A stretch of 26,410 nt of DNA from Fodinibacter sp038330415. Lineage in GTDB: Bacteria > Actinomycetota > Actinomycetes > Actinomycetales > Dermatophilaceae. The notes beneath the pieces were generated by a model, which worked only from the letters and a program-made list of their open reading frames with translations, made no database searches and was not told where the DNA came from. Within the stretch, counting starts at the first letter, position 1; each line of letters begins with the position of its first letter. Position numbers and translations under genes: made by a program. Positions 15,860 to 22,585 of this stretch are shown one piece after another. The DNA lies in the NCBI GenBank assembly GCA_038330415.1, contig JBBQNZ010000047.1:1-26410 (forward strand), written 5' to 3'.

Positions 15860-17245
15860 TCACAGCCTCTCGAAGCCGCGGACGCGTTCCCAGTCGGTGA
15901 CCGCGGCGTTGAACGCCTTGATCTCGACGTCCGCGGCGTTGACGTAGTGGTCGACGACGTCGTCGCCGAAGGCATCGCGGGCGATGGCGCTGCCCGCGAG
16001 GAGGTCGCGGGCCTCGGCCAGGGTGCCGGGTACGTGCTCGTAGTCGCCGACGTAGGCGTTGCCCTCGCACACCGGCGGCAGCTCAAGGCCCTCGCGGATG
16101 CCGTACAGCCCGCCAGCCATCATCGCCGCCACGGCGAGGTAGGGGTTCACGTCACCGCCGGGCAGGCGGTTCTCGACCCGCATCCCGGACCCGTGGCCGA
16201 CCACGCGCAGGGCGCAGGTGCGGTTGTCGGTGCCCCACGCGACCGCGGTGGGGGCGAAGGACCCTGCTGCGAAACGCTTGTACGAGTTGATGTTCGGTGC
16301 GTAGAAGTAGGTCAGCTCGCTCATCGTGGCCAGCAGACCGGCCATGAACTGGTCGAACAGCTCGCTGCGCCCACCGTCGCGGTCGTGGTCGGCGAAGACG
16401 ACCTCGCCGTCAGCGCCGCGCAGCGACAGGTGGATGTGGCAGGAGTTGCCCTCGCGCTCGTCGAACTTCGCCATGAAGGTGAGCGACTGCCCGTGCCGGG
16501 CCGCGATCTCCTTGGCGCCGGTCTTGTAGACCGCGTGGTTGTCGCAGGTGCGCACCACGCCGTCGAAGAGGAAGCCGATCTCGTGCTGGCCGAAGTTGCA
16601 CTCACCCTTGGCCGACTCCACGTTCATCCCCGCCGTGTACATCTCGTTGCGGATCTCGCGCAGCACCGGCTCGACCTTGCTGCCCCCCAGGATCGAGTAG
16701 TCGACGTTGTAGCGGTTGGCACCGGTCATCCCCTGGTAGCGCCGGTCCCAGGCGCTGTCGTAGGACTCCTCGAAGAGGATGAACTCGAGCTCGGTGCCCG
16801 CGAACGCGGCGTAGCCGTCGGCCTCGGCCGACTCCACCTGCCGCTTGAGGATGGAGCGGGGAGACTGGATCACGTCGCCGCTGCCGTCGAGCCAGGTGAG
16901 GTCGCTCTGGATGGTGACCGACGCCGGGTGCCCCGGGGTGTGCCGCAGCGTGGTGAGGTCCATCTCGAAGAACATGTCGCCGTAGCCGCGCTCCCACGAC
17001 GACATGGCGTAGCCGTCGACGGTGTTCATGTCGACGTCGACCGCGAGGAGGTAGTTGCACCCCTCGGTGCCGTTCTCGAGCACGTGCTCGATGAAGTAGT
17101 GGCCGTGCAGCCGCTTGCCCTGCAGGCGCCCCTGCATGTCGGTGAAGGCGACGATGACGGTGTCGACCTCACCGGCCAGCACCGCCGCACGCAGCTGGTC
17201 GACAGTGAGCGGCGCGGGGCCCCCCGGGTGGATCGAGCTCGGCAT
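15860..17245 (-). CDS. Glutamine synthetase-like gamma-glutamyl-amine ligase (GlnA3/PuuA type)
   Basis: A 461-aa enzyme with the glutamine synthetase fold: an N-terminal beta-grasp part (TVIVAFTDMQGRLQGKRL), then the ATP/metal catalytic domain with GTELEFILFEES, GECNFGQHEIGF, NSCHIHLSL, and NRLPGGDVNPYLAVAAMMAGG. The sequence resembles the gamma-glutamylpolyamine/ethanolamine ligases of actinobacteria rather than housekeeping GlnA, which carries an adenylylation loop. The partners (ALDH, SDR, gamma-glutamyl hydrolase) support ATP-dependent attachment of glutamate to an amine as the first step of its catabolism. Which amine is used is unknown. The ATG at 17245 has AAGGAG 6 nt upstream and is 31 nt after the GntR gene. 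Confidence 0.88.
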   Translation of the reverse strand: MPSSIHPGGPAPLTVDQLRAAVLAGEVDTVIVAFTDMQGRLQGKRLHGHYFIEHVLENGTEGCNYLLAVDVDMNTVDGYAMSSWERGYGDMFFEMDLTTLRHTPGHPASVTIQSDLTWLDGSGDVIQSPRSILKRQVESAEADGYAAFAGTELEFILFEESYDSAWDRRYQGMTGANRYNVDYSILGGSKVEPVLREIRNEMYTAGMNVESAKGECNFGQHEIGFLFDGVVRTCDNHAVYKTGAKEIAARHGQSLTFMAKFDEREGNSCHIHLSLRGADGEVVFADHDRDGGRSELFDQFMAGLLATMSELTYFYAPNINSYKRFAAGSFAPTAVAWGTDNRTCALRVVGHGSGMRVENRLPGGDVNPYLAVAAMMAGGLYGIREGLELPPVCEGNAYVGDYEHVPGTLAEARDLLAGSAIARDAFGDDVVDHYVNAADVEIKAFNAAVTDWERVRGFERL

Positions 17246-17276
17246 GGTGCTCCTTGTGGTGGTGGTCGGGTCGTGA

Positions 17277-18023
17277 CTATCCGAGAAGTCCACGCAGGAG
17301 CGCCGACGTGGCGTCGCAGTGCTCCTCCATGGTCGTGCGGGCCGTGTCGGGGTCACCGGCGAGGATGGCCGCGACGACGGCGTCGTGCTGCTCGTGGGAG
17401 TGCTCGATGTTGCTGCGCAGCACGGGAATCTGGCCGAGCATCTCACTGAGCGCGGCCTGCGCGCGGGTCACCGCCTCGACGACCATCGGCGAGCCGGTGA
17501 GGGTCGCGATCGCCAGGTGCAGCCGGGAGTCGGCGATCCGATGGCTGTCGGCGTCGGACTCGCGAACCGCTCGGCACGAGTCGGTGAGCCAGCCGCGCTG
17601 GTCGCCGGACAGCCGGCGGGTGGCGGCCAGGCGCGCGGCCCCCGGCTCGACGACCCGGCGGAAGTCCAGGGCGTCCTCCAGTGCCGCGCCGGTGCGCACC
17701 GGCGGCCCGTCGAGCACGGCCGGCTCACCGCAGCGGGCCCGGCCGGCATAGGTGACCACCGTGCCGCCCCCGCGGCCGCGCCGCGTGGTGACCAGGCCGG
17801 AGTCGCGCAGGGCGGCGATCGCCTCGCGCAGGGTGTTGCGCGAGACCCCGAGCCGGTCGGCGAGCTCGCGCTCGGCCGGCAGCTGCTCCCCCGCCACGAA
17901 GACGCCCAGCCGGATGGCGGTGGCGAGCTGCTCGACGGTGGTCTCGAAGACGTTGCCGACCGCGGGGCGCAGCACGGCATCCGGCAACCGCGACGGCTGC
18001 GGTGGTGACTGCTCCGGAGTCAT
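17277..18023 (-). CDS. FadR-type GntR family transcriptional regulator
   Basis: A 248-aa regulator. The winged helix is at about 25-95 and includes PAERELADRLGVSRNTLREA and GLVTTRRGRGGGTVV. The C-terminal all-helical FCD ligand-binding domain follows (FRRVVEPGAARLAA, then His-containing DSRLHLAIATLTG and HEQHDAVVAAI, where FCD proteins bind a metal). As first gene of the run it probably controls its own operon in response to an amine or gamma-glutamyl intermediate. The ATG at 18023 has no ribosome binding site. A promoter-like -10 ends 7 nt before it, which suggests leaderless mRNA. Confidence 0.9.
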   Translation of the reverse strand: MTPEQSPPQPSRLPDAVLRPAVGNVFETTVEQLATAIRLGVFVAGEQLPAERELADRLGVSRNTLREAIAALRDSGLVTTRRGRGGGTVVTYAGRARCGEPAVLDGPPVRTGAALEDALDFRRVVEPGAARLAATRRLSGDQRGWLTDSCRAVRESDADSHRIADSRLHLAIATLTGSPMVVEAVTRAQAALSEMLGQIPVLRSNIEHSHEQHDAVVAAILAGDPDTARTTMEEHCDATSALLRGLLG

Positions 18024-18030
18024 GCGTGCG

Positions 18031-18062
18031 AGTATGCCGTGCAAATGGTCCTTGTGTGAACC
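18031..18062 (-). promoter_or_regulatory. Promoter and candidate operator of the amine-catabolism operon
   Basis: On the minus strand TTCACA (18055-18060) and CATACT (18031-18036) are 18 nt apart. The ATG follows the -10 by 7 nt, the spacing of leaderless transcripts. GGTTC-ACACAA-GGACC (18047-18062), an imperfect inverted repeat overlapping the -35, could be the GntR operator. Confidence 0.5.
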
Positions 18063-18067
18063 TTTGC

Positions 18068-19162
18068 TCACGCGAGACGGGTCAGCCAGCCATGGGTGTC
18101 GTCGGCGCGGCCGTACTGGATGTCGAGCAGGGCACCACGGATGGCGTTGGTGACCTCGCCCCCGCCGTCGCCCGCGGTCGAGGGCGCGGACCCGCCCTCC
18201 CAGCGCAGCTCGCCCACCGGGGTGACGACGGCCGCCGTGCCGCAGGCGAAGACCTCGCGGATCTCCCCGCTGGCCACGCCGTCCTTCCACTCCTGGATCG
18301 GCACCCGCCGCTCCTCGGGCTCCAGGCCGAGCTCCTTGGCCAGCTCAAGGATCGAGCTGCGGGTGACGCCCTCGAGGATGGAGCCGGTGAGCTCGGGGGT
18401 GACCAGGCGGTTGTCGCGGGTGACGAAGAACAGGTTCATCCCGCCGAGCTCCTCGATGTAGGTCTGCGTCGAGGAGTCGAGGAACACGGCCTGGTCGCAA
18501 CCGTGCTCGATGCCCTCGAGCTGGCCCGCGAGCGACGACGCGTAGTTGCCGCCGGTCTTGGCCGCGCCGGTGCCACCGGCGCCGGCGCGGGCGTAGTGCT
18601 GGGAGATCCACAGCGTGACCGGCTTCAGGCCACCGGCGAAGTAGGCCCCCGCCGGCGAGGCGATGAGGCAGTAGGTGACCTCGTTGGCCGGGCGCACCCC
18701 GAGGAAGGCCTCCGACGCGTACATGAACGGACGCAGGTACAGGCTGGTCTCGCCGGTGCCGGCCGGCGGCACCCACGGCTCGTCGACCTCGACCAGGGCG
18801 CGCAGCGACGCGACGAAGTCGTCGGTGGGCAGCTCGGGCAGCGCCAGGCGGCGGGCGCTGCGCTGCATCCGCTCGGCGTTGGCCTCGGGGCGGAAGGACC
18901 AGACCGAGCCGTCATCGTGCCGGTAGGCCTTCAGCCCCTCGAAGATCTCCTGCGCATAGTGCAGCACCGCGGCGCTCGGCATCAGCTGGATCGGGCCGTA
19001 CGGCTCGATGCGCCCCTCACCCCAGCCGCCGTCCTTGCGCCACACGGCGGTGAGCATGTGGTCGCTGAAGTGCACCCCGAAACCGGGGTTCGCGTGGATC
19101 TCGGCGCGGCGTGCGTCGCTTGCCGGGTCGGGCCGGCGGCGCAGGTCGAAGGTCAGGCTCAT
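18068..19162 (-). CDS. ilvE: Branched-chain amino acid aminotransferase
   Basis: A 364-aa class IV PLP-dependent transaminase for the last step of Leu, Ile and Val synthesis, the usual length of the actinobacterial BCAT-II group. Key blocks: YAQEIFEGLKAYR (69-81), the PLP Lys202 in GGTGAAKTGGNYASS, DQAVFLDSSTQTYIEELGGMN and GTAAVVTPVGEL. The ATG at 19162 has GAGGAAGG about 12 nt upstream. It lies 65 nt downstream of leuB on the same strand, a conserved actinobacterial pair. Its stop codon is only 45 nt from the GntR start, so the next operon's promoter sits against the ilvE end. Confidence 0.96.
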   Translation of the reverse strand: MSLTFDLRRRPDPASDARRAEIHANPGFGVHFSDHMLTAVWRKDGGWGEGRIEPYGPIQLMPSAAVLHYAQEIFEGLKAYRHDDGSVWSFRPEANAERMQRSARRLALPELPTDDFVASLRALVEVDEPWVPPAGTGETSLYLRPFMYASEAFLGVRPANEVTYCLIASPAGAYFAGGLKPVTLWISQHYARAGAGGTGAAKTGGNYASSLAGQLEGIEHGCDQAVFLDSSTQTYIEELGGMNLFFVTRDNRLVTPELTGSILEGVTRSSILELAKELGLEPEERRVPIQEWKDGVASGEIREVFACGTAAVVTPVGELRWEGGSAPSTAGDGGGEVTNAIRGALLDIQYGRADDTHGWLTRLA

Positions 19163-19227
19163 GGAACTCGTGGTCCTTCCTCGGGAGCGACGGTGCTTCC
19201 CCGGAGAGGCTACCCGTGGACGCGAGG

Positions 19228-20289
19228 TCAGAGACGGGCGGCGATGGCGTCACCCACGGCGCTCGTCGAGCGCGCGGTGCTGCCCCGCTCGGCGAGGTCG
19301 GCCGCGACCGCCCGTTCCACCCGCTGCGCCTCGGCCGCGCGCCCGAGGTGCGCCAGCAGCATCCCGACCGACAGGATCGTGGCCGTGGGGTCGGCCTTGG
19401 CCTGGCCGGCGATGTCCGGCGCCGAGCCGTGCACCGGCTCGAACATGCTCGGGTAGCGGCCCTCGGGGTTGATGTTGCCGCTCGCGGCGAGCCCGATGCC
19501 ACCGGCGACCGCTGCGGCGATGTCGGTGATGATGTCGCCGAACAGGTTGTCGGTGACGATCACGTCGAAGCGGCCGGGGTCGGTGGTGAGGAAGATCGTC
19601 GCGGCATCCACGTGCTGGTAGGCGGTCTCGACCTCCGGGAACTCGGCCGCGACCTCCTCGACCGTGCGCCGCCACAGGTGGCCGGCGTGGGTCAGCACGT
19701 TGTGCTTGTGCACCAGGGTCAGGTGCCGGCGGGGACGGGCCTGGGCGCGGGCGAAGGCGTCGCGCACCACGCGCTCGACCCCGAAGCGGGTGTTGACGCT
19801 GACCTCGGTGGCGATCTCGTGCGGGGTGCCGGTGCGCAGCGAGCCGCCGTTGCCGACGTAGGGACCCTCGGTGCCCTCGCGGACCACCACGAAGTCGATG
19901 CCGTCAGGAGCCACCCGCTCCACGGCCAGCGGGCTCTGCACGCCGGGGTAGAGCTTGGCCGGGCGCAGGTTGACGTAGTGCTCCATCGCAAAACGCAGCG
20001 GCAGCAGCACCCCGCGCTCGAGGACCCCGCTCGGCACGGTCGGGTCACCGATGGCGCCGAGGAGAATGGCGTCGTGCTTCTCCAGCTCGTCGAGCACCGA
20101 CGCGGGCAGCGTCTCGCCGGTGGCGTGCCAGCGCGTGGCGCCGAGGTCGTACTCGGTGGTGGTGACCGTGGGGCCGGCGTCGCCGACCACCGCCTGGAGC
20201 ACCTTCAGGCCCTCGGCGACCACCTCGGGCCCGATGCCGTCTCCCCCGATGACGGCGATGTCCAAGGACGGCCTTGCGCGGTCGGTCAT
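19228..20289 (-). CDS. leuB: 3-isopropylmalate dehydrogenase
   Basis: A 353-aa beta-decarboxylating dehydrogenase that turns 3-isopropylmalate into 2-oxoisocaproate for leucine. In the citramalate route the same enzyme acts on beta-methylmalate, so it serves cimA too. Motifs: GGDGIGPEV (15-23), VVVREGTEGPYVG, LVHKHNVL with the catalytic Lys, the metal-binding VTDNLFGDIITD, and EPVHGSAPDIAGQ near the NAD site. ATG at 20289 is preferred over the in-frame GTG at 20298, since GGAG lies just upstream of it. A 340-nt region upstream carries paired hairpins, a small ORF and a possible leader peptide. Confidence 0.96.
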   Translation of the reverse strand: MTDRARPSLDIAVIGGDGIGPEVVAEGLKVLQAVVGDAGPTVTTTEYDLGATRWHATGETLPASVLDELEKHDAILLGAIGDPTVPSGVLERGVLLPLRFAMEHYVNLRPAKLYPGVQSPLAVERVAPDGIDFVVVREGTEGPYVGNGGSLRTGTPHEIATEVSVNTRFGVERVVRDAFARAQARPRRHLTLVHKHNVLTHAGHLWRRTVEEVAAEFPEVETAYQHVDAATIFLTTDPGRFDVIVTDNLFGDIITDIAAAVAGGIGLAASGNINPEGRYPSMFEPVHGSAPDIAGQAKADPTATILSVGMLLAHLGRAAEAQRVERAVAADLAERGSTARSTSAVGDAIAARL

Positions 20290-20325
20290 GCTCTCCACCC
20301 TAGGGAACCAGTATCGGGATGCGGA

Positions 20326-20388
20326 CGGCCGTCCCAGCCCGTGGATGGGCGGGACGGCCGGTGGGATGCCGGCCGACCAGCGGTCGGC
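20326..20388 (-). promoter_or_regulatory. Two adjacent stable hairpins upstream of leuB
   Basis: 20372-20388 is a perfect 7-bp stem with a 3-nt loop (GCCGACC/GGTCGGC). 20326-20360 is a 10-bp plus 4-bp stem with one bulged base and a 6-nt loop. They lie between the small ORF stop (20409) and the leuB start (20289). No U-tract follows, so they may be a terminator of the small ORF or a leader structure of leuB. Confidence 0.5.
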
Positions 20389-20408
20389 TCGGCGAGGTGA
20401 CTATCGCG

Positions 20409-20504
20409 TCAGTCGTCGGTGTGGCCCTGGTCGCGCAGGTCCATCGACTCCTGCAGGGCCTGCCGGGCGAGGGTGGCCTCGTCGAGGGTGCTGTTCTCGT
20501 TCAT
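20409..20504 (-). CDS. Small hydrophilic 31-aa ORF upstream of leuB
   Basis: ATG at 20504 has GGAAGG about 10 nt upstream. The product starts MNENSTLDEATLARQALQESM and ends in DLRDQGHTDD. It is acidic and probably one amphipathic helix, with no Cys or membrane segment. Its four Leu codons are scattered, so it does not look like a stalling leader peptide. I do not recognise it. It may be a genuine small protein co-transcribed with leuB. Confidence 0.45.
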   Translation of the reverse strand: MNENSTLDEATLARQALQESMDLRDQGHTDD

Positions 20505-20587
20505 CGTCGTTCTGCCTTCCACGGCCCGTGCGGGCCAGTCGTCCATGGGGGTTCGGGGGCTCGAGCCGAGTGATGCTCGGCGAACCG

Positions 20588-20627
20588 GTCAGCGACGTCG
20601 CGGGGTCTCCGCGGCGAGGATGCTGAC
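20588..20627 (-). promoter_or_regulatory. Hairpin directly after a candidate leader ORF upstream of leuB
   Basis: GTCAGC (20588-20593) pairs with GCTGAC (20622-20627), enclosing a GC-rich inner stem (20597-20603 with 20609-20615). A second small perfect hairpin follows at 20565-20581 (GCCGAG/CTCGGC). Neither has a U-tract. Confidence 0.4.
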
Positions 20628-20680
20628 TACCGGACCTCGCCGCAGCTCGGAATGAAGATGAGTACCTCGAGCCGCTGCAT
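20627..20680 (-). CDS. Candidate leader peptide upstream of leuB/ilvE
   Basis: A 17-codon frame encodes MQRLEVLIFIPSCGEVR with five branched-chain codons among residues 4-10 (Leu, Val, Leu, Ile, Ile). There is no proper ribosome binding site, but TACCGT (20688-20693) lies 7 nt before the ATG, and GTGACG (20712-20717) is 18 nt further up, which fits leaderless transcription. A hairpin begins at the stop codon. It could sense branched-chain amino acids for leuB-ilvE. A U-tailed terminator is lacking, so this is tentative. Confidence 0.3.
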   Translation of the reverse strand: MQRLEVLIFIPSCGEVR

Positions 20681-20915
20681 GCCTTCGACGGTACGTGGAC
20701 GTCCTAGTACCCGTCACCGCCCTCTCACCATCCGGACGCTCGACCGACGAGACGTGCGTCACTTCACGCTCCGATCGACGGAATCCGTCTCGCGCGGCCG
20801 GTGGCATCCACCCGATCCGTGGCCCCCGATCGCGACGCGCCGACGGCTGCCGGTGGGGGTTCCTCCGTCTACGGTTCGGGGTACACCACCGGGGCGTCGA
20901 TGAAGGAGGGGCACG
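20681..20915. other. Divergent intergenic region between the leuB leader and a glycosyltransferase
   Basis: It holds the tentative minus-strand promoter described with the leader ORF and, toward the plus-strand gene, a possible -10 TACGGT at 20870-20875 without a convincing -35. No gene is recognisable. Open frames here are antisense-like. Confidence 0.4.
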
Positions 20916-22079
20916 GTGCGCATTCGTTATCTGCTGTTCAACGCCTATGGCGGTGGGGGCACGATCCGCACCTGTCTGTCGACGGCCGGGGTGCTCGCGC
21001 AGCTCGGGCACGACGTCGAGGTCGCCAGCGTCACCCAGCGACGTCCCCGCCCCCGCTTCCCGGTCCCGCAGGGAGTGCGGCTGGTCTCGCTGGCCAGCCC
21101 CTTCAACCCGGTGCGCGGCCTCTCCCGGGCCGTCCTCGCGCGCACGGACAGCCGGTTCGCCCACCCGAACGACCGGCTCGCCCGTCACCGGTCCCGCGCC
21201 AACGACCACTGGCTGGGCCGCTATGTCGCCGCGCAGGACGACTGCATCGTGGTGTCGACCCGGATGTCGCTCAACCTCGCCCTGGCCGAGCTGCGCACGC
21301 CTCGGCAGGTCGCGGTCGCCCAGGAGCACAACTACCTGCCGAAGGCGCCCCGGGTGCGCGCCGGCTACGCGGCGGCCTACCCACGGCTCGACGGGCTCGT
21401 CGTGCTCACCGAGGGCGACGCGCGGCATCACCGCTCCCTGCTCGGCGACACCTGCCGGGTCGACGTCGTGCCCAACGCGCTGCCCCACGGCATCCCGGTG
21501 CGCCGGTCGCCGCTCACCGCGCCCGTGGCGGTGTCGGCGGGGTCGCTGATCCCGCGCAAGGGGTTCGACCTGCTCGTCGACGCGTGGCGCGAGGTCGCTA
21601 CGGCACACCCGCAGTGGCGGCTGCGGATCTTCGGCGTGGGCGAGCAGGCGGAGGCTCTCACCGCCCGGATCCGGGAGGCCGGCCTCACCGGGGTCGTCAG
21701 CCTCGAGGGGTTCGAGAGCGACCTGGCGAGCCGGTTCGACGAGGCCTCGCTGTTCGTGCTGCCCTCGCGTCGCGAGGGGATGCCGATGGTGCTGCTGGAG
21801 GCCATGGCCGCCGGGCTGCCCGTCGTGGCGGCAGACTGTCCGACCGGCCCGGCCGAGGTGCTCGACGGCGGCCGGTACGGCGTGCTCGTGCCTGCTGGTG
21901 ACGCTGCCGCGCTCGCCGACGGCGTCCTGCGGGTGCTGGCCGACACGGCCGAGCAACGGCGCCTGGCGGATTCCGGGGCGCAGCGGGTGCGCGACTTCGA
22001 CCCGGTGACCACGGCGCGGCGGTGGGAGTCGCTGTTCGAGGAGCTGGCCGACCAGCGCGGCCTGTCGGTCGGGCGGTGA
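20916..22079 (+). CDS. GT4-family glycosyltransferase
   Basis: A 387-aa retaining glycosyltransferase with GT-B fold. The N-terminal acceptor domain starts RIRYLLFNAYGGGGTIRTCLSTAGVLAQLGHDVEVAS, with the Gly-rich loop near residues 12-15. The C-terminal donor domain has VSAGSLIPRKGFDLLVDAW, and the EX7E signature in REGMPMVLLEAMAAGLPVV (about 287-306), which binds the nucleotide sugar. Likely roles are cell-wall polysaccharide, glycolipid or teichoic-type polymer synthesis, and neither donor nor acceptor can be read from the sequence. GTG at 20916 has a GGAGGGG site 6 nt upstream. Its stop codon overlaps the start of the next gene (GTGA). Confidence 0.9.
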   Translation: MRIRYLLFNAYGGGGTIRTCLSTAGVLAQLGHDVEVASVTQRRPRPRFPVPQGVRLVSLASPFNPVRGLSRAVLARTDSRFAHPNDRLARHRSRANDHWLGRYVAAQDDCIVVSTRMSLNLALAELRTPRQVAVAQEHNYLPKAPRVRAGYAAAYPRLDGLVVLTEGDARHHRSLLGDTCRVDVVPNALPHGIPVRRSPLTAPVAVSAGSLIPRKGFDLLVDAWREVATAHPQWRLRIFGVGEQAEALTARIREAGLTGVVSLEGFESDLASRFDEASLFVLPSRREGMPMVLLEAMAAGLPVVAADCPTGPAEVLDGGRYGVLVPAGDAAALADGVLRVLADTAEQRRLADSGAQRVRDFDPVTTARRWESLFEELADQRGLSVGR

Positions 22080-22585
22080 GCGAGCGGCCGCACCTGCGCT
22101 GGTTCACTGCAGCCGCCGTGGTCGGCACGGTGCACGCCACGGCGAGCCTGTACTGGGCGCTGGGCGGGAACGCGCTCGTGGGGACGGTCGGGGCGTGGGC
22201 GCTGGACTGGCGGCGCGAGTCGCCGGCGACCGTCGGGCTCGTCCTCGGGGCGATCGCGGCGGTCAAGCTGGCCGGCGCGTGGGTGCCCTGGGTCGCCGCC
22301 CGGCGTGGCGGTCCGCGTGGGGCGTTGCGCCTGCTCTGCTGGGTCGGTGCCGCGCTGCTGGCTGCCTACGGCCTGTCGAACACCGTGGTCGCCAACGTCG
22401 CGCTCACCGGCGTGCTCGGCCCGGTCGACGACCTCGTGGCGATGCAGGGACACGCGTGGCTGTGGGACCCGCTGTTCCTGGCCTGGGGCCTCACCCTGGG
22501 CACCGGCCTGTGGCGCACCGGGCGACTCAGACCAGGTCGACGACCCGCACCGTCTCCGCGCCGATCTTGGTCTCGATCGCGGTGA
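22076..22585 (+). CDS. DUF3995-like integral membrane protein
   Basis: A 169-aa protein with about four membrane helices: LRWFTAAAVVGTVHATASLYWALGG, SPATVGLVLGAIAAVKLAGAWVPWV, ALRLLCWVGAALLAAYGLSNTVV, and WLWDPLFLAWGLTLGTGLW. The layout and the HxxxSLYWALGG start match DUF3995 proteins, whose function is unknown. The GTG start overlaps the glycosyltransferase stop by 2 nt, so translation is probably coupled. The last 20 codons (arginine-rich) overlap the end of serA on the opposite strand, and this tail looks like read-over beyond the normal family end at about GLWRTGR. Confidence 0.75.
   Translation: MSERPHLRWFTAAAVVGTVHATASLYWALGGNALVGTVGAWALDWRRESPATVGLVLGAIAAVKLAGAWVPWVAARRGGPRGALRLLCWVGAALLAAYGLSNTVVANVALTGVLGPVDDLVAMQGHAWLWDPLFLAWGLTLGTGLWRTGRLRPGRRPAPSPRRSWSRSR

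Noticed and set aside
13819..15900. Plus-strand open frame opposite SDR and ALDH genes, and similar ones opposite serA and the SGNH genes
   Set aside because: Shadows of real minus-strand genes with Gly/Arg/Val-rich antisense composition.
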